64,000 bases of DNA from Toxorhynchites rutilus septentrionalis (lineage: Eukaryota > Arthropoda > Insecta > Diptera > Culicidae), in contig NC_073745.1 of NCBI RefSeq assembly GCF_029784135.1, forward strand, positions 59,922,784 to 59,986,783, in the 5' to 3' direction. The position numbers and the translations under genes are program-made. Below are positions 23,201-32,999 of the stretch, piece by piece. The stretch's first letter is position 1; each line of letters starts with the position of its first letter. Below the pieces are notes generated by a model that was not told the origin of the DNA, made no database searches, and saw only the letters and a program-made list of their open reading frames with translations.

Positions 23201-23329
23201 GATCGGGATGCAGAAATGGGAAGCCTAGCAGCCCTATTACGAAAGAGATTCCCAGAAATTCAGAAATTTTTATTAACCCTTTTCGAACTATTCACGAGAT
23301 TCACATTCAACCAAGCCAATGTCCTCATG

Positions 23330-23421
23330 TCAAAATTAGAATTTTTTAGAAGGAAATGGGAGCATTGTTAGACTCTGGTGCGAGCATAAGCGTCACAAAT
23401 TCCAAAAATTTGATCGAGAAA
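23330..23421 (+). pseudogene. Retroelement aspartic protease, N-terminal piece
   Basis: The translation contains LLDSGASISVTNS, the D-S-G active-site loop of a retroviral-type aspartic protease. It is cut after about 20 more codons by the mariner insertion at a TA. The remainder, including a NLILGINFW-like block typical of the protease C-terminus, is at 24726-24900. Confidence 0.75.
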
Positions 23422-23423
23422 TA

Positions 23424-24723
23424 AAGGGTGTGTCACATAAAATTGCATCACGGAAAAAACGCTGTAGAAATTCGCCCAGTAGACCGATCCTTTTGAAAAT
23501 TTTAGACAGTAAAATAAAAACTATTAAACAACTTTTGGCATTTTCTTTTTATTCATACTTCGAGCCCAAGCCCGTATGCTCGCACCTTCCTCTTTACCCC
23601 GTCCATAAGGTTCTGTACAACGTCAGGTTGTAGTTTTTTTTTTGAACAGAAATCCATTTTCTCTTGAAGTCCGCCTCCGATTTGACAACTTTTGGGTTCT
23701 TCCGGAGGGCCTGCTTCATAATCGCCCAATATTTCTCTATTGGGCGAAGCTCCGGCGCGTTGGGCGGGTTCATTTCCTTTGGCATGAAGGTGACCCCGTT
23801 GGCTTCGTACCACTCCAACACGTCCTTTGAATAGTGGCACGAAGCGAGATCCGGCCTGAAGATGGTCGGGCCCTCGTGCTGCTTCAATAGTGGTAGTAAG
23901 CGCTTCTGTAGGCACTCCTTAAGGTAAACCTGCCCGTTTACCGTGCCGGTCATCACGAAGGGGGCGCTCCGCTTTCCGCAAGAGCAGATCGCTTGCCACA
24001 CCATGTACTTTTTGGCAAACTTGGATAGTTTCTGCTTGCGAATCTCCTCCGGAACGCTGAATTTGTCCTCTGCGGAGAAGAACAACAGGCCCGGCAGCTG
24101 ACGAAAGTCCGCTTTGACGTAGGTTTCGTCGTCCATTACCAGGCAATGCGGCTTCGTCAGCATTTCGGTGTACAGCTTCCGGGCTCGCGTCTTCCCCACC
24201 ATGTTTTGCCTTTCGTCGCGGTTAGGAGCCTCCTGAACCTTGTATGTACGCAGGCCCTCCCGCTGCTTGGTCCGCTGGACGAATGAACTTGACAAATTCA
24301 GCTTATTGGCGACATCCCGGACCGAACTTCTCGGATCACGTCTAAACTGCTTAACTACGCGCTTGTGATCTTTTTCACTGACGGAGCATCCATTTTTGCC
24401 GTTCTTCACCTTCCGGTCGATGGTTAGGTTCTCGAAGTATCGTTTTAGTACTCTGCTGACCGTGGATTGGACGATTCCCAGCATCTTACCGATGTCTCGA
24501 TGTGACAACTCCGGATTCTCGAAATGAGTGCACAGGATTAATTCACGACGCTCTTTTTCGTTCGATGACATTTTTCCAAATTTACGAAAAATTGACAGTG
24601 AAGCATGGCCAACGTGATCTATACACTCTTATCTGATTATAAGTGAAAGCTGAAGATATAATTCCTAAAAATTAAATTTCTACAGCGTTTTTTCCGTGAT
24701 GCAATTTGATGTGACACACCCTT
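23424..24723 (-). mobile_element. DD37E mariner with TIRs and TA duplication
   Basis: The element is 1,300 bp and flanked by TA (23422-23423 and 24724-24725). Terminal inverted repeats begin AAGGGTGTGTCACAT and extend about 49 bases with one mismatch by eye. It is inserted in the protease region of a Ty3/gypsy fragment, transposase antisense to the host element. Sharp TIRs suggest a fairly recent insertion. Confidence 0.93.
23594..24571 (-). CDS. DD37E mariner transposase, frameshifted at the C-terminus
   Basis: A 325-codon frame encodes an N-terminal paired-like helix-turn-helix region (residues about 1-110, with LSHRDIGKMLGIVQSTVSRVL and SVRDVANKLNLSSSFVQR) and the DDE catalytic domain: DDETYVKAD, FRPDLASCHYS and ELRPIEKYWAI. 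There are 37 residues between the second aspartate and the glutamate, the signature of the insect DD37E (ITmD37E) group. The last 13 residues are out of frame: the family-like C-terminus (QPDVVQNLMDGVKRKVRAYG) lies in the next frame, downstream of a 10-base T-run at 23634-23643. A one-base indel in that run explains it and probably harms function. Start ATG at 24571 precedes MSSNEKERRELI, a normal family start. Confidence 0.9.
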   Translation of the reverse strand: MSSNEKERRELILCTHFENPELSHRDIGKMLGIVQSTVSRVLKRYFENLTIDRKVKNGKNGCSVSEKDHKRVVKQFRRDPRSSVRDVANKLNLSSSFVQRTKQREGLRTYKVQEAPNRDERQNMVGKTRARKLYTEMLTKPHCLVMDDETYVKADFRQLPGLLFFSAEDKFSVPEEIRKQKLSKFAKKYMVWQAICSCGKRSAPFVMTGTVNGQVYLKECLQKRLLPLLKQHEGPTIFRPDLASCHYSKDVLEWYEANGVTFMPKEMNPPNAPELRPIEKYWAIMKQALRKNPKVVKSEADFKRKWISVQKKNYNLTLYRTLWTG

Positions 24724-24725
24724 TA

Positions 24726-25760
24726 TGGTCTCGACGGTCTTTTACCGTCTCCGATTCGCATTTGCACTGCTGATCAGACGCAATATCCCTGCGTAGGTTA
24801 CACGAACATCCCGATTACTTTTCGCGGCATAACGAAGGTAGTTTCCGTAGCTATAGTTCCAGAAATTAGTCGCAATTTAATTTTGGGCATAAATTTTTGG
24901 AAAACGTTTGGAATAGAACCAATGATACGAGGAATTGATGGTATAGAGGAAATGAACCAAATTGGAGTCGACAAGAAATCATCTATGGAGTCATACCGTT
25001 TCTATATTCATCCCATTGAGACTCTACCGGTGATTCCAAGACAAGAACCAGACGAAACACTTGATATTCCTGGTTTAGATCTCCCGAAAGCTTCAGATGT
25101 ACACCCAGAGATGATAGAAACGGAACATGATTTAACAAGGAAAGAAAAAAATGCGTTAACAGAAGTGATTAAACAATTCCCATGTACCTCAAAGGATCAT
25201 TTAGGTCGCACTTCATTAATCGAGCACGACATTATTCAGGAAGGTGCCTTGTCGAGACGACAGACACTCTATCGATGTTCTCCGAAAATACAAACAGAGA
25301 TAGATGAAGAAATTGAGCGGTACAAAAAGTTAGACGCTATCGAAGAATGCGTAAGCGAATGGGCCAATCCCCTTGTTCCGGTTCGGAAATCGAACGGTAA
25401 ACTAAGGGTATGCTTGGACTCGAGGCGCATCAATGCAGTAACTAAAAAAGACTCATACCCAATGCGGGACATGAAAGGTATTTTTCATAGACTAGGTAGC
25501 GCTAGATTTTTCTCCGTGATAGATTTGAAGGATGCGTACTTTCAAATTCCTCTTAAAGAGGAGTTCCGAGACTACACAGCTTTTAGAACATCGAAGGGTC
25601 TGTACAGATTTAAAGTGTGTCCCTTTGGCCTGACGAATGCCCCTTTTACAATGTGTCGACTTATGGACAAGGTCATTGGGTTTGACCTTGATCTACAGGT
25701 ATTTGTATACCTTGATGACATTGTGGTAGCGACAATTACTTTAGAAGAGTCAGCACACCA
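24726..25760 (+). pseudogene. Ty3/gypsy protease C-terminus and reverse transcriptase fragment
   Basis: An open frame (methionine at 24883, but the frame runs in from the mariner edge) holds the end of the protease (LGINFWKTFG), a linker, and RT with RQTLYRCSPK, WANPLVPVRKSNGKLRVCLD, FSVIDLKDAYFQIPL, TAFRTSKGLYRFKVCPFGL and VYLDDIVVA. The YLDD motif is at 25708-25719. The frame ends about 15 codons after YLDD in AT-rich sequence, so thumb, RNase H and integrase are lost. All RT aspartates in the retained part look intact. Confidence 0.85.
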
Positions 25761-26794
25761 ATAATAAATAAGTAAATAAATAATCCAAAAATATCATATG
25801 ATGAAAACAGTTGTGGCAACTGTTACAACATACCTGAAACTGCGATTGTACGGTACAATAGGAGAAAAATCACTGCAACAAGTATTTTAAACGCTAAAAT
25901 CTCATGAACGTTGTTGCCACCTTTCTTCGTAGCGACGCTGATGGAGAGCTAATTGCTTCGGATGTAAACAAAAAAAAAGTCAAAACGATCGCTATTATGA
26001 CCCATATCAAAGTTTTTATACTAGTTTTGGTAACATAGATGCAAAAGTGGCGCATTTTCCCGCTGTTTCGAAAAAATATTGGAACATATTTCGAAAATGC
26101 ACGGCGGACGGCGACTTAACGGTATTCCAGTTCCTACGAAAAGCGTTTTTTTTTTCAAAAATAGGAGAATGGCTAAAAATGAATTTACTTAAATCAATCT
26201 GCATTTCTAGTTACAGATCGTTCGAGAGCCAAATCCATCATGTTTGACAAGATGCAGATTCGTGTGATAAAGTGGCAGACGATCAACGACAGCATGTATG
26301 TGTTGAGGGTGTTAGGACTGTTCTACAACTGCATCATCATCAAATGCAATGTTCACCCGAAGGAAGATCGGATGTCGAGGGGGAAGCGCGCTCTACGCTC
26401 TACGCGAAATCGGAAGAAGTCTACTGCACCTGTTTGCATGTGAACATCAAGATCGTCGTCGGATGTGCTGGCAAAATATGTACAATCTGTTGATCGGACT
26501 GGAAAGTCTGCATACAGCTGAAAATGGTTAACCATACATAAACTTTGCAGCTTCCCGAGAAATGGTAGTAAAAAGTTGCTTTTTCTCTCTTAAGGACAAA
26601 TACAATATCACACAGTGATCACCTGATCAAACGTCAAACGTCAAACCAAATTGTACAGGTCTTCATCGATCATCGGTTCATCTCAAACATCACCAACATA
26701 CGTGAATTTTGAGCAGTATCCGTGCGTTCAATAACTGTCAACTGTGTTCCAGTTGATTTTATTTCAACAAAAAACAATAATTATATTGATAAGT
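25761..26794. other. Unassigned stretch
   Basis: No supported gene. The block at about 26094-26128 is the reverse complement of one near 17797 (GGCGACTTAACGGT). AACGTCAAACGTCAAAC at about 26634 is a short tandem. Frames of 60-70 codons overlap and show no domain. Confidence 0.35.
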
Positions 26795-27130
26795 TCATCA
26801 ATTGTATATTCGCCGTTGCTGTTTACAACCTCTTCCCACCTCTCGACCAATTTGATGATGCCGTTCCGCCATTAATCGCATGGTCTGGTGTCAAAAAAGT
26901 TGTTGAGCCAGTTTTTAAAAATCTCTTTGTTATCATAGGTTTATATGGTTTGACAGGGAGCGGAAAAGATGGTAATCAGTCGGTGCCAGGTTCGGAGTCC
27001 GGAGTGCGGTTTTGATGACTTGTGCAGCATGGGGCCTGGTGTAGTCGTGAAGGAGTATAGTTTGACCATGTCGATTAGGTATTTTCAGTCGAATAGGCCT
27101 TCTGAATAATAACAAAGCCACCGACAAGGA
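26795..27130 (-). pseudogene. DD34D-type mariner relic, internally deleted
   Basis: On the minus strand the translation contains ILLHDYTRPHAAQVIKTAL joined to PNLAPTDYHLFRSL, then after a stop NWLNNFF and GIIKLVERWEEVV. These are the second aspartate block, third aspartate block and C-terminus of a mariner transposase. The residues normally lying between the last two aspartates are largely deleted, and there are several stops. No TIRs were found. Dead. Confidence 0.75.
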
Positions 27131-27576
27131 GGGACTACTGTAGGAGTTTTACAAACATAGGAGAGGAGCCCTTTTTTTCAAGCGCTTCGCTAGGTTATTT
27201 CCATGGTCTGGGAGGCAGAGACGAATCAGCCAAGGAGGCTGAAAATCTATCAAATAAGTGATTAAAAAAGGACTAGAAGGAAGAAAAACTACCGGAAAGC
27301 CTCAAAGAGGCGTCCCAACATAAAACAAATCCTAATCTTTTGAAAAATTGTCCATTATTTTATAGATACCAAGATAATTTTTTTCATGGATATGAAGAGC
27401 TCTAGCTCCCGTGACCAGTGACACACACTTCAAAGTGTTCGACGTGAGACTTATTTTAACAGAGAAATAGGGTGTCAATAAATGAACATGTAAAAAATGT
27501 TGAAACATTTCGAACGCTTATAACTCCAATAATTTTTGATAGATCGCAAACATCTTGAGTTTTGTTTTATTGTAAA

Positions 27577-28766
27577 CTAGCTTACCCGGTAAACTTCGTC
27601 CCGCTCAAAGTTTTGTTTTTGTTATCAATACCTTCAAACATTCACGTTTTTTTACTAACCGCATGTTCAAGTCCAATCGCAGAACTGTTTATTGAGCCAG
27701 TTTTGCCAGTTTTGAGCCAGTTTCTAATCGACCCCGTTGAATTTACCTTTTACAAAAAAATCCTAGTACTTCTACCAAAACTCATCATTATAATATCAGA
27801 TTATTTTCAGACACAATTCTCGTTCAAGATTTTTCAACTACTTGCAAATAACATGTTTCTCCGTTGCATGGAATAAATGTTTGATACAGAAAATATGATA
27901 GAATAAAGACGGACCTCTCCCCTCCTCTCCTTAGAGAGGGGGGAGGAGTGTCTATCCACCATAGAAATTTTTCGTGCCCCCTAAAACCTTCACATGCAAA
28001 ATTTGGTTTCATTTTCTTGATTAGTTCTCGAAGTATGCAGAAATTCGTGTTTCATTTCCATGGCAGACAAAGAGAAAGGTAGGAGGAGTGTTGAACCACC
28101 TTAGAAATGTCCTCCACATGCCAAATTTGGTTCAGTTTTCCGGATTAGTTCTTGAATTATGCAGAAATTTGTCTGGCAGTCCCCCCCCCATCAGAGAGAG
28201 GGGAGGTGTATCTATTCACCATGGAAACGTTTCGTGCTCCTTAAAACATTCGCATGACAAATTTGGCTACATTTGCTTGATTAGTTTTTGAATTATGCAG
28301 AAATTTGTCTTCCATTTGTATGGCAGTTCCCCCTTAGAGAGGGGGGTGGATAGTCTCACCACCGTAAAAACATTTATTGCACCCTAAAATCTCCACATGC
28401 CTAATTTGGTTTCATTTGCTTGATTAATTCTCGACTTATGCAGAAATGCGTGTTTCATTTTTATGGTAGCCCCACCTAAAAGAGGGGGAGGAGTATCTAA
28501 CCACCATAGAATCATTTATTGCACCCTAAAACCTCCACATGCAAAATTTGGTTCCATTTGCTTCAATAATTCTCGAGTAATGCAGAAATTTGTGTTTCAT
28601 TTGTATGGCAGCCCCCCCTTAGAGAGGGGAGAGGGGTCTCAAACTATCACGAAAACCTTCCCCGGCCCCAAAAACCCCTACATACCAATTTTCATGTCGA
28701 TCGGTTCAGTAGTTTCTGAGTCCATAAGAATCAGACAGACAGACAGAAATCCATTTTTATATATTA
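27577..28766 (+). repeat. Dispersed repeat copy 3 with internal tandem units of about 140 bp
   Basis: It opens with CTAGCTTACCCGGTAAAC at 27577, the start shared with 1583 and 2163, and repeats their CATTATAATATCAGATTATT block. It then has about five tandem units marked by ATGCAGAAAT at 28034, 28159, 28295, 28438 and 28580 (spacing 125-143 bp), each with an AGAGAGGGG-type block and a CACATGC(A/C)AAATTTGGTT-type block. The end has TCGATCGGTTCAG and a CAGACAGACAGACAG run, then TTTTTATATATTA. A DD34D mariner is inserted in that AT tail. No coding capacity; the long frames are by-products. Confidence 0.8.
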
Positions 28767-30070
28767 GGCTGTCAAAAAAGTCCTGCGGTATTTTTTTTGA
28801 ATTTTCATTTGTTCATAAAATTAGTTACAATCATCTGTTTTAAGTCAAATATGCGCCGTTTTGTTCGATGACTTGTTCCCAACGAGATGCCAACTTCATA
28901 ATACCCCTGTTATAGAAGCTCGCTTCCTTATTGGCAAAAAACTTGGATAGCCAATTTTCACAGGCCTCTTTTGTGGCTAACTTCTGACTACCTAGCTCGT
29001 TCGCCATGGCCAAAAACAGGTGGTAGTCACTTGGTGCAAGGTCCGGACTATACGGCGGATGCAAAAGAACCTCCCATCCGAGCTCCCGGAGCTTCTGGCG
29101 CGTCACCAAAGAAGTGTGTGGCCTGGCGTTGTCCTGATGGAAGACAATGCGGCCTCTGTTTATCAAAGATGGCCTCTTCTTCATGAGTGCTACCTTCAAG
29201 CGGTCCAGTTGTTGGCAGTACAGGTCCGAATTGAGCGTTTGGCTATAGGGAAGCAGCTCACAATAGATTATTCCTTGACAATCCCACCAAACACACAGCA
29301 GAACCTTCCTAGCCGTTAATGAGGGCTTGGCCACCGTCTGAGCCGCTTCAGCGGGCTTCGACCACGACCGTTTGCGCTTCACGTTGTCGTAAGTGACCCA
29401 CTTTTCATCGCCAGTCACCATCCGCTTCAGAAACGGGTCGATTTTGTTGCGATTCAGCAGCGATTCACATGCGTCGATACGGTCAAAGATGTTTTTTTGC
29501 GTCAGCGTGTGTGGCACCCATACATCGAGCTTCTTTGTGAATCCAAGCTTCTTCAAATGGTTAATAACGGTTTGATGACTTATCCCCAGCTCTTGGCCGA
29601 TGCTACGGCTGCTACTATGCCGGTCTTTCTCGGCTAATTCAGCGATTTTGTCGCAATTTTCGACGACAGGCCTTCCGGAGCGTGGCGCATCTTCGACGAC
29701 CTCTACACCAGAACGAAAACGTTGAAACCATCGTTGTGCGGTGGAAATGGAAACTGTATCGGGTCCATAAACTGCACAAATTTTATTGGCAGCTTGAGAT
29801 GCATTTTTGCCTTTGTCATAGTAGTACTGTAAAATATGTCGGATTTTCTCTTTATTTTGCTCCATATTTGCGACACTATAACTCACGAACGACTTAACCA
29901 AACAAACCACTGTCAAGGACTATATTATAACCACTGTCAAGGACTATATATTATATATATTATACCTTTCCAACAAGCTATATGAGTATGACTCGATACA
30001 ATGAATACAACTAGAACTACGCGCTTACAACGACACCTCGCGGAAATACCGCATGACTTTTTTGACAGCC
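28767..30070 (-). mobile_element. DD34D mariner, apparently complete
   Basis: The element is 1,304 bp, bounded by TA (28765-28766 and 30071-30072), with TIRs starting GGCTGTCAAAAAAGTC and matching at about 26 of 27 positions. Size, TIRs and intact transposase fit a full-length mariner. It is inserted in the AT-rich tail of the dispersed repeat at 27577. Confidence 0.95.
28840..29865 (-). CDS. Mariner transposase, DD34D
   Basis: A cut-and-paste transposase acting on its own TIRs in the nucleus. I choose the ATG at 29865 (MEQNKEKIRHILQ), giving 341 residues, close to the usual 340-350; the open frame extends 17 codons upstream to 29916. The N-terminus holds two helix-turn-helix units (AQRWFQRFRSG; SISHQTV-like GISHQTVINHLKKLGF), then WVPHTLTQKN, the variant of the conserved WVPHxL motif. 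Catalytic residues: MVTGDEKWV, FHQDNARPH, and HPPYSPDLAPSDYHLF, with 34 residues between the second and third aspartates. No stop or frameshift was seen, so it may be functional. Which mariner subfamily it belongs to needs a tree. Confidence 0.93.
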   Translation of the reverse strand: MEQNKEKIRHILQYYYDKGKNASQAANKICAVYGPDTVSISTAQRWFQRFRSGVEVVEDAPRSGRPVVENCDKIAELAEKDRHSSSRSIGQELGISHQTVINHLKKLGFTKKLDVWVPHTLTQKNIFDRIDACESLLNRNKIDPFLKRMVTGDEKWVTYDNVKRKRSWSKPAEAAQTVAKPSLTARKVLLCVWWDCQGIIYCELLPYSQTLNSDLYCQQLDRLKVALMKKRPSLINRGRIVFHQDNARPHTSLVTRQKLRELGWEVLLHPPYSPDLAPSDYHLFLAMANELGSQKLATKEACENWLSKFFANKEASFYNRGIMKLASRWEQVIEQNGAYLT

Positions 30071-30072
30071 TA

Positions 30073-30273
30073 ATATTATAGAATAGCATGTAAAAGGGGT
30101 TCCCATCAGCAGAAATTTAAAATTCATAATTCATAATGAATTATTCTCCATTTTCCGATAAATGGTATTCATCAGTTATTGTATTGTATGTTGTCCAATC
30201 AATTTGTGCTCAATTCACGTTTTTATCGTATAGGTCTTGCTACTAACAATTTATGTAATTGTAATCAAGGATA
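30073..30273. other. Short unassigned spacer between two mariners
   Basis: No gene. The first bases after the DD34D mariner (ATATTATAG) probably finish the AT tail of the interrupted dispersed repeat. Confidence 0.4.
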
Positions 30274-31533
30274 AAGTCTGCTTCATTTAATATTGGAACA
30301 CAAACAATTGCGTGTAGTTCAGTCATTTATTAACGAATTCATAATTTGTTTTTCATACAAATGTAGCATTTTCTTTACTCTTTCATAAAAAAAAATTTAA
30401 AAAAATTATTCATTGCTGTTTCGAAGAAATTCTCGTACTTTTCCCGTAATACGGCACATTAGGCGGCGCACACCCTTTTCGTCCACCGTTTTGGCGATTT
30501 GATTCCACCAGTTCTTCATTTGAGTCATGTTCCTAACACGTTTTCCCTTTGCCTTAAGCCTCCGTTTCGTGATTGCCCAGTATTTCTCTATCGGCCGGAA
30601 CTGGGGGCAGTTTGGGGGGTTGAGGTCCTTCGGTATTACGCTGACCCCGTTCGTTGCGTACCATTCCATAACCGTTTTGCTGTAATGGCAGCTTGCGAGG
30701 TCCGGCCAAAACATTACTGGACGGTCGTGGGCACGAATAAACGGCAGAATCCGTTTCTGTGGGCACTCTTTTTTGTAGACTTCTGATGTCATTGTCTTGT
30801 CAGTGAGAAAGACTTTGGTTTTCTGTCCACAACTGCATATCCCCTGCCAAATCATGTACTTGCGGACGAATTTATCCGCAAACACGAACTTAAATTTTGC
30901 AGGTACATCCCCCCGAGCCGTCGCCAAATAAAATTTTTGGATTTGCCCAAAGTCCGCCTTCACGTAGGTCTCATCGTCCATCAGAATACATCCGTCGAAC
31001 TTGGTCAGCACTTGGTCGTACAGCTTTCGAGCACGGATTCTGGCCACATTGTTCTGCTTCAGCGTCCGATTTGGCTGTTTGCTGGCTCGGAATGACCTTA
31101 TTCCTTCCCGGAGACGAATTCGTCGCACCGTACTGGGATTGGGATTCCTCTTGACGGCCTTGATGACTTTCCCACGCAGTTTCCGGTCGACAGTTCCACT
31201 CCGACGCTTCGAATGCGGCTTCCGAGCCGTCGTCAATGTTTCCTTGTACTGCTTGATAACACGCCATACGGTATTTCTGGGCATTTTAAGCTGTTTAGCT
31301 AGCTTAGATGCCGACAACAATGGATTTTCAAGAAAACTGTGCACAATTTTATCTCTCCGTTCGGCTTCCATGGCGGTTGTTTACAAAATGCTATCGTTTG
31401 GTGTTATGACATAAATACATGGTGAAAGGTAATGAGTTTCCCGACACGTGGGTGAAAAAAGTTTCCAAATCCGTCCACTAGGAGCGCCACAATGAGCAAA
31501 AGAATTTGTTCCAATATTAAATGAAGCAGACTT
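30274..31533 (-). mobile_element. Second DD37E mariner with TIRs and TA duplication
   Basis: The element is 1,260 bp, flanked by TA at 30272-30273 and 31534-31535. TIRs start AAGTCTGCTTCATTT and are identical over about 27 bases; they are unrelated in sequence to the TIRs of the DD37E copy at 23424, so this is a different lineage of the same group. Confidence 0.92.
30406..31371 (-). CDS. DD37E mariner transposase with a small HTH deletion
   Basis: The 321-codon frame starts MEAERRDKIVHSF and shows the catalytic blocks MDDETYVKADF, FWPDLASCHYS and QFRPIEKYWAI, with 37 residues between the last two catalytic positions. Compared with the copy at 23594-24571, the second helix-turn-helix is shortened: NPNPSTVRRIRLREG stands where the other has DPRSSVRDVANKLNLSSSFV and more, a loss of about 14 residues in frame. 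The C-terminus is full. The catalytic triad is intact but DNA binding is probably impaired. Confidence 0.9.
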   Translation of the reverse strand: MEAERRDKIVHSFLENPLLSASKLAKQLKMPRNTVWRVIKQYKETLTTARKPHSKRRSGTVDRKLRGKVIKAVKRNPNPSTVRRIRLREGIRSFRASKQPNRTLKQNNVARIRARKLYDQVLTKFDGCILMDDETYVKADFGQIQKFYLATARGDVPAKFKFVFADKFVRKYMIWQGICSCGQKTKVFLTDKTMTSEVYKKECPQKRILPFIRAHDRPVMFWPDLASCHYSKTVMEWYATNGVSVIPKDLNPPNCPQFRPIEKYWAITKRRLKAKGKRVRNMTQMKNWWNQIAKTVDEKGVRRLMCRITGKVREFLRNSNE

Positions 31534-31572
31534 TATCATGATATCGAGCATGTTGTTTGGTAATGTAAAACA

Positions 31573-31665
31573 TCTTCTTCTTGAATGGCGTTAACGTTCC
31601 CTGCAGAACTTTTGCCGTCTCAACGTATGCGTTAACTAGCGTCATTTATTAACACTTAGTTGAGA
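31573..31665 (-). mobile_element. SINE tail fragment
   Basis: The reverse complement carries the 3' part of the SINE at 40707-40985: a TTAGTGCCATT-like block preceded by GTTGAGACGGC-type sequence and a TTCTTCTTG start on the plus strand. The tRNA-like head is absent. Confidence 0.65.
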
Positions 31666-31699
31666 CAATAAGAAACAAGAATCTAAACGGATTCGATGC

Positions 31700-32285
31700 T
31701 CAGGGAGTAGCGTTGTAATCATCGATTTGTAAATTTCCCAACAAGTAACGTATCCATAGCGTAGATTACTTATCAACAATGTATTCCTATTATGTTCTTC
31801 AATCTGTTCTTCAAACAAACTAGTTGTCCTTTACATGTATTCTGCAAAAGATTCCATAATTGAATCGAATTGGGATCACAGATACGAGTTACAGATTCGG
31901 ATTCAAGAATTAGAATGTGAATTCCAGATGTGAATCTTAATTCGGGACTCGATTTTCAGAATATAAATCCATGCTTCGAATACCATATCGAAGGTTGCAG
32001 TAGATAAAAAGTAGATTAACTGTGATGGTAACTGTAGAGGAACCACGATAAATACAGAGGAAACATATCTGACTCCCAATTTCATTGATACCCACTTTAA
32101 GGGCGTAGCCAGCGTTGATGGTTTAGAGCCCGAGTCATTAAACCACTCGAATCATTCGAAAAATGAAGGTACACAGATTCTATTTGATATTATTCTAGCT
32201 CAGGATCACCTTCGAGAGCAGCTATAAAATGCGTAGTCAAACCTCAAATTCACATAAAAGCAAATTGTTGTAGCAACATCAAGGT
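31700..32285. other. Unassigned stretch
   Basis: No gene recognised. AATCGAATTGGGATCAC and ATTCGGATTCAAG-type words at 31860-31960 form weak local repetition only. Confidence 0.35.
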
Positions 32286-32289
32286 GAAT

Positions 32290-32536
32290 GTTTCCCCTCG
32301 TTTTCTTCTTCTTTTTTCTTCGCTGGCACTAAGGTTTCTGAAGCAACTTCGCCTTCTCAACTAGGTATCACTTGTGTCATTTTCAACGGGTATTTAGTTG
32401 ATATTTCCAAGACAAACATCATGCCTTGATTGCATTCAGAGTGGTAAGCTAGATAATATCGATAATATCGGAATTGAACCCGACTATCCCATAACGATAG
32501 GTGTGACGCTAACCACTCGGCCATGAGAGCCACCTT
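32290..32536 (-). mobile_element. tRNA-derived SINE, diverged copy
   Basis: On the minus strand it starts GGTGGCTCTCATGGCCGAG, keeps box A (TGGCCGAGTGGTTAGCG), a diverged box B (GGGTTCAATTCCGA), the body shared with 40707-40985 and a GAAGAAAAAAGAAGAAG tail. No clear target duplication was seen. It is more diverged than the 40.7-kb copy. Confidence 0.8.
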
Positions 32537-32999
32537 GCCATACAGTAGCGACACTTGAAGAAAGAAAAAATGTGACACAACATTCACTGTCTTCCTCTCT
32601 TGACAATATCTAGCAACTTTATCTTTTACTCTCATTAAATGGAAAAACAAAGAGTAACAATCCACTATCACGTGGAGATGAAAAAATGACGCCCGTTACC
32701 GTGGTGCTGGTGCTACATAACCTAACCTTTCGGATTGCGCCATGAACTTTTGACATTTGACAAAATTTCTTGGAAAAGTCAGTCCGAGAACAAAGAAAAG
32801 CATGAAAATACGGCAGAGTTGATGGGAATAAAAAAAAAAGCGGAAAGAAGAAGCGAGCGCTTCAAGTGGTGAATTAATTAAAATATACAATATACCTGTT
32901 ACATAACAATGTATTTGTTTCATGAAGCTACAACATAGTATACAGACTACAAAGACTACAAAGATGTATACTAGGGTGCCAATGAATGTAGGGGAAAAA

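Larger units (their letters stand above)
22860..25760 (+). mobile_element. Ty3/gypsy-type retrotransposon fragment, split by a mariner
   Basis: Plus-strand order: Gag nucleocapsid with zinc knuckles (22916-23200), aspartic protease start (about 23350-23421), a DD37E mariner (23424-24723), protease end (24726-24900), and RT up to just past YLDD (25708-25719). RNase H, integrase and both LTRs are missing. The reading frame of the protease is continuous when the mariner and one TA copy are ignored, so the mariner landed in an open element. Between gag and protease, stops are present, so the host copy is degenerate. Confidence 0.8.

Noticed and set aside
29866..29916. Upstream start for the DD34D transposase
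   Set aside because: The 17 extra residues are not mariner-like; the ATG at 29865 gives the usual family length.
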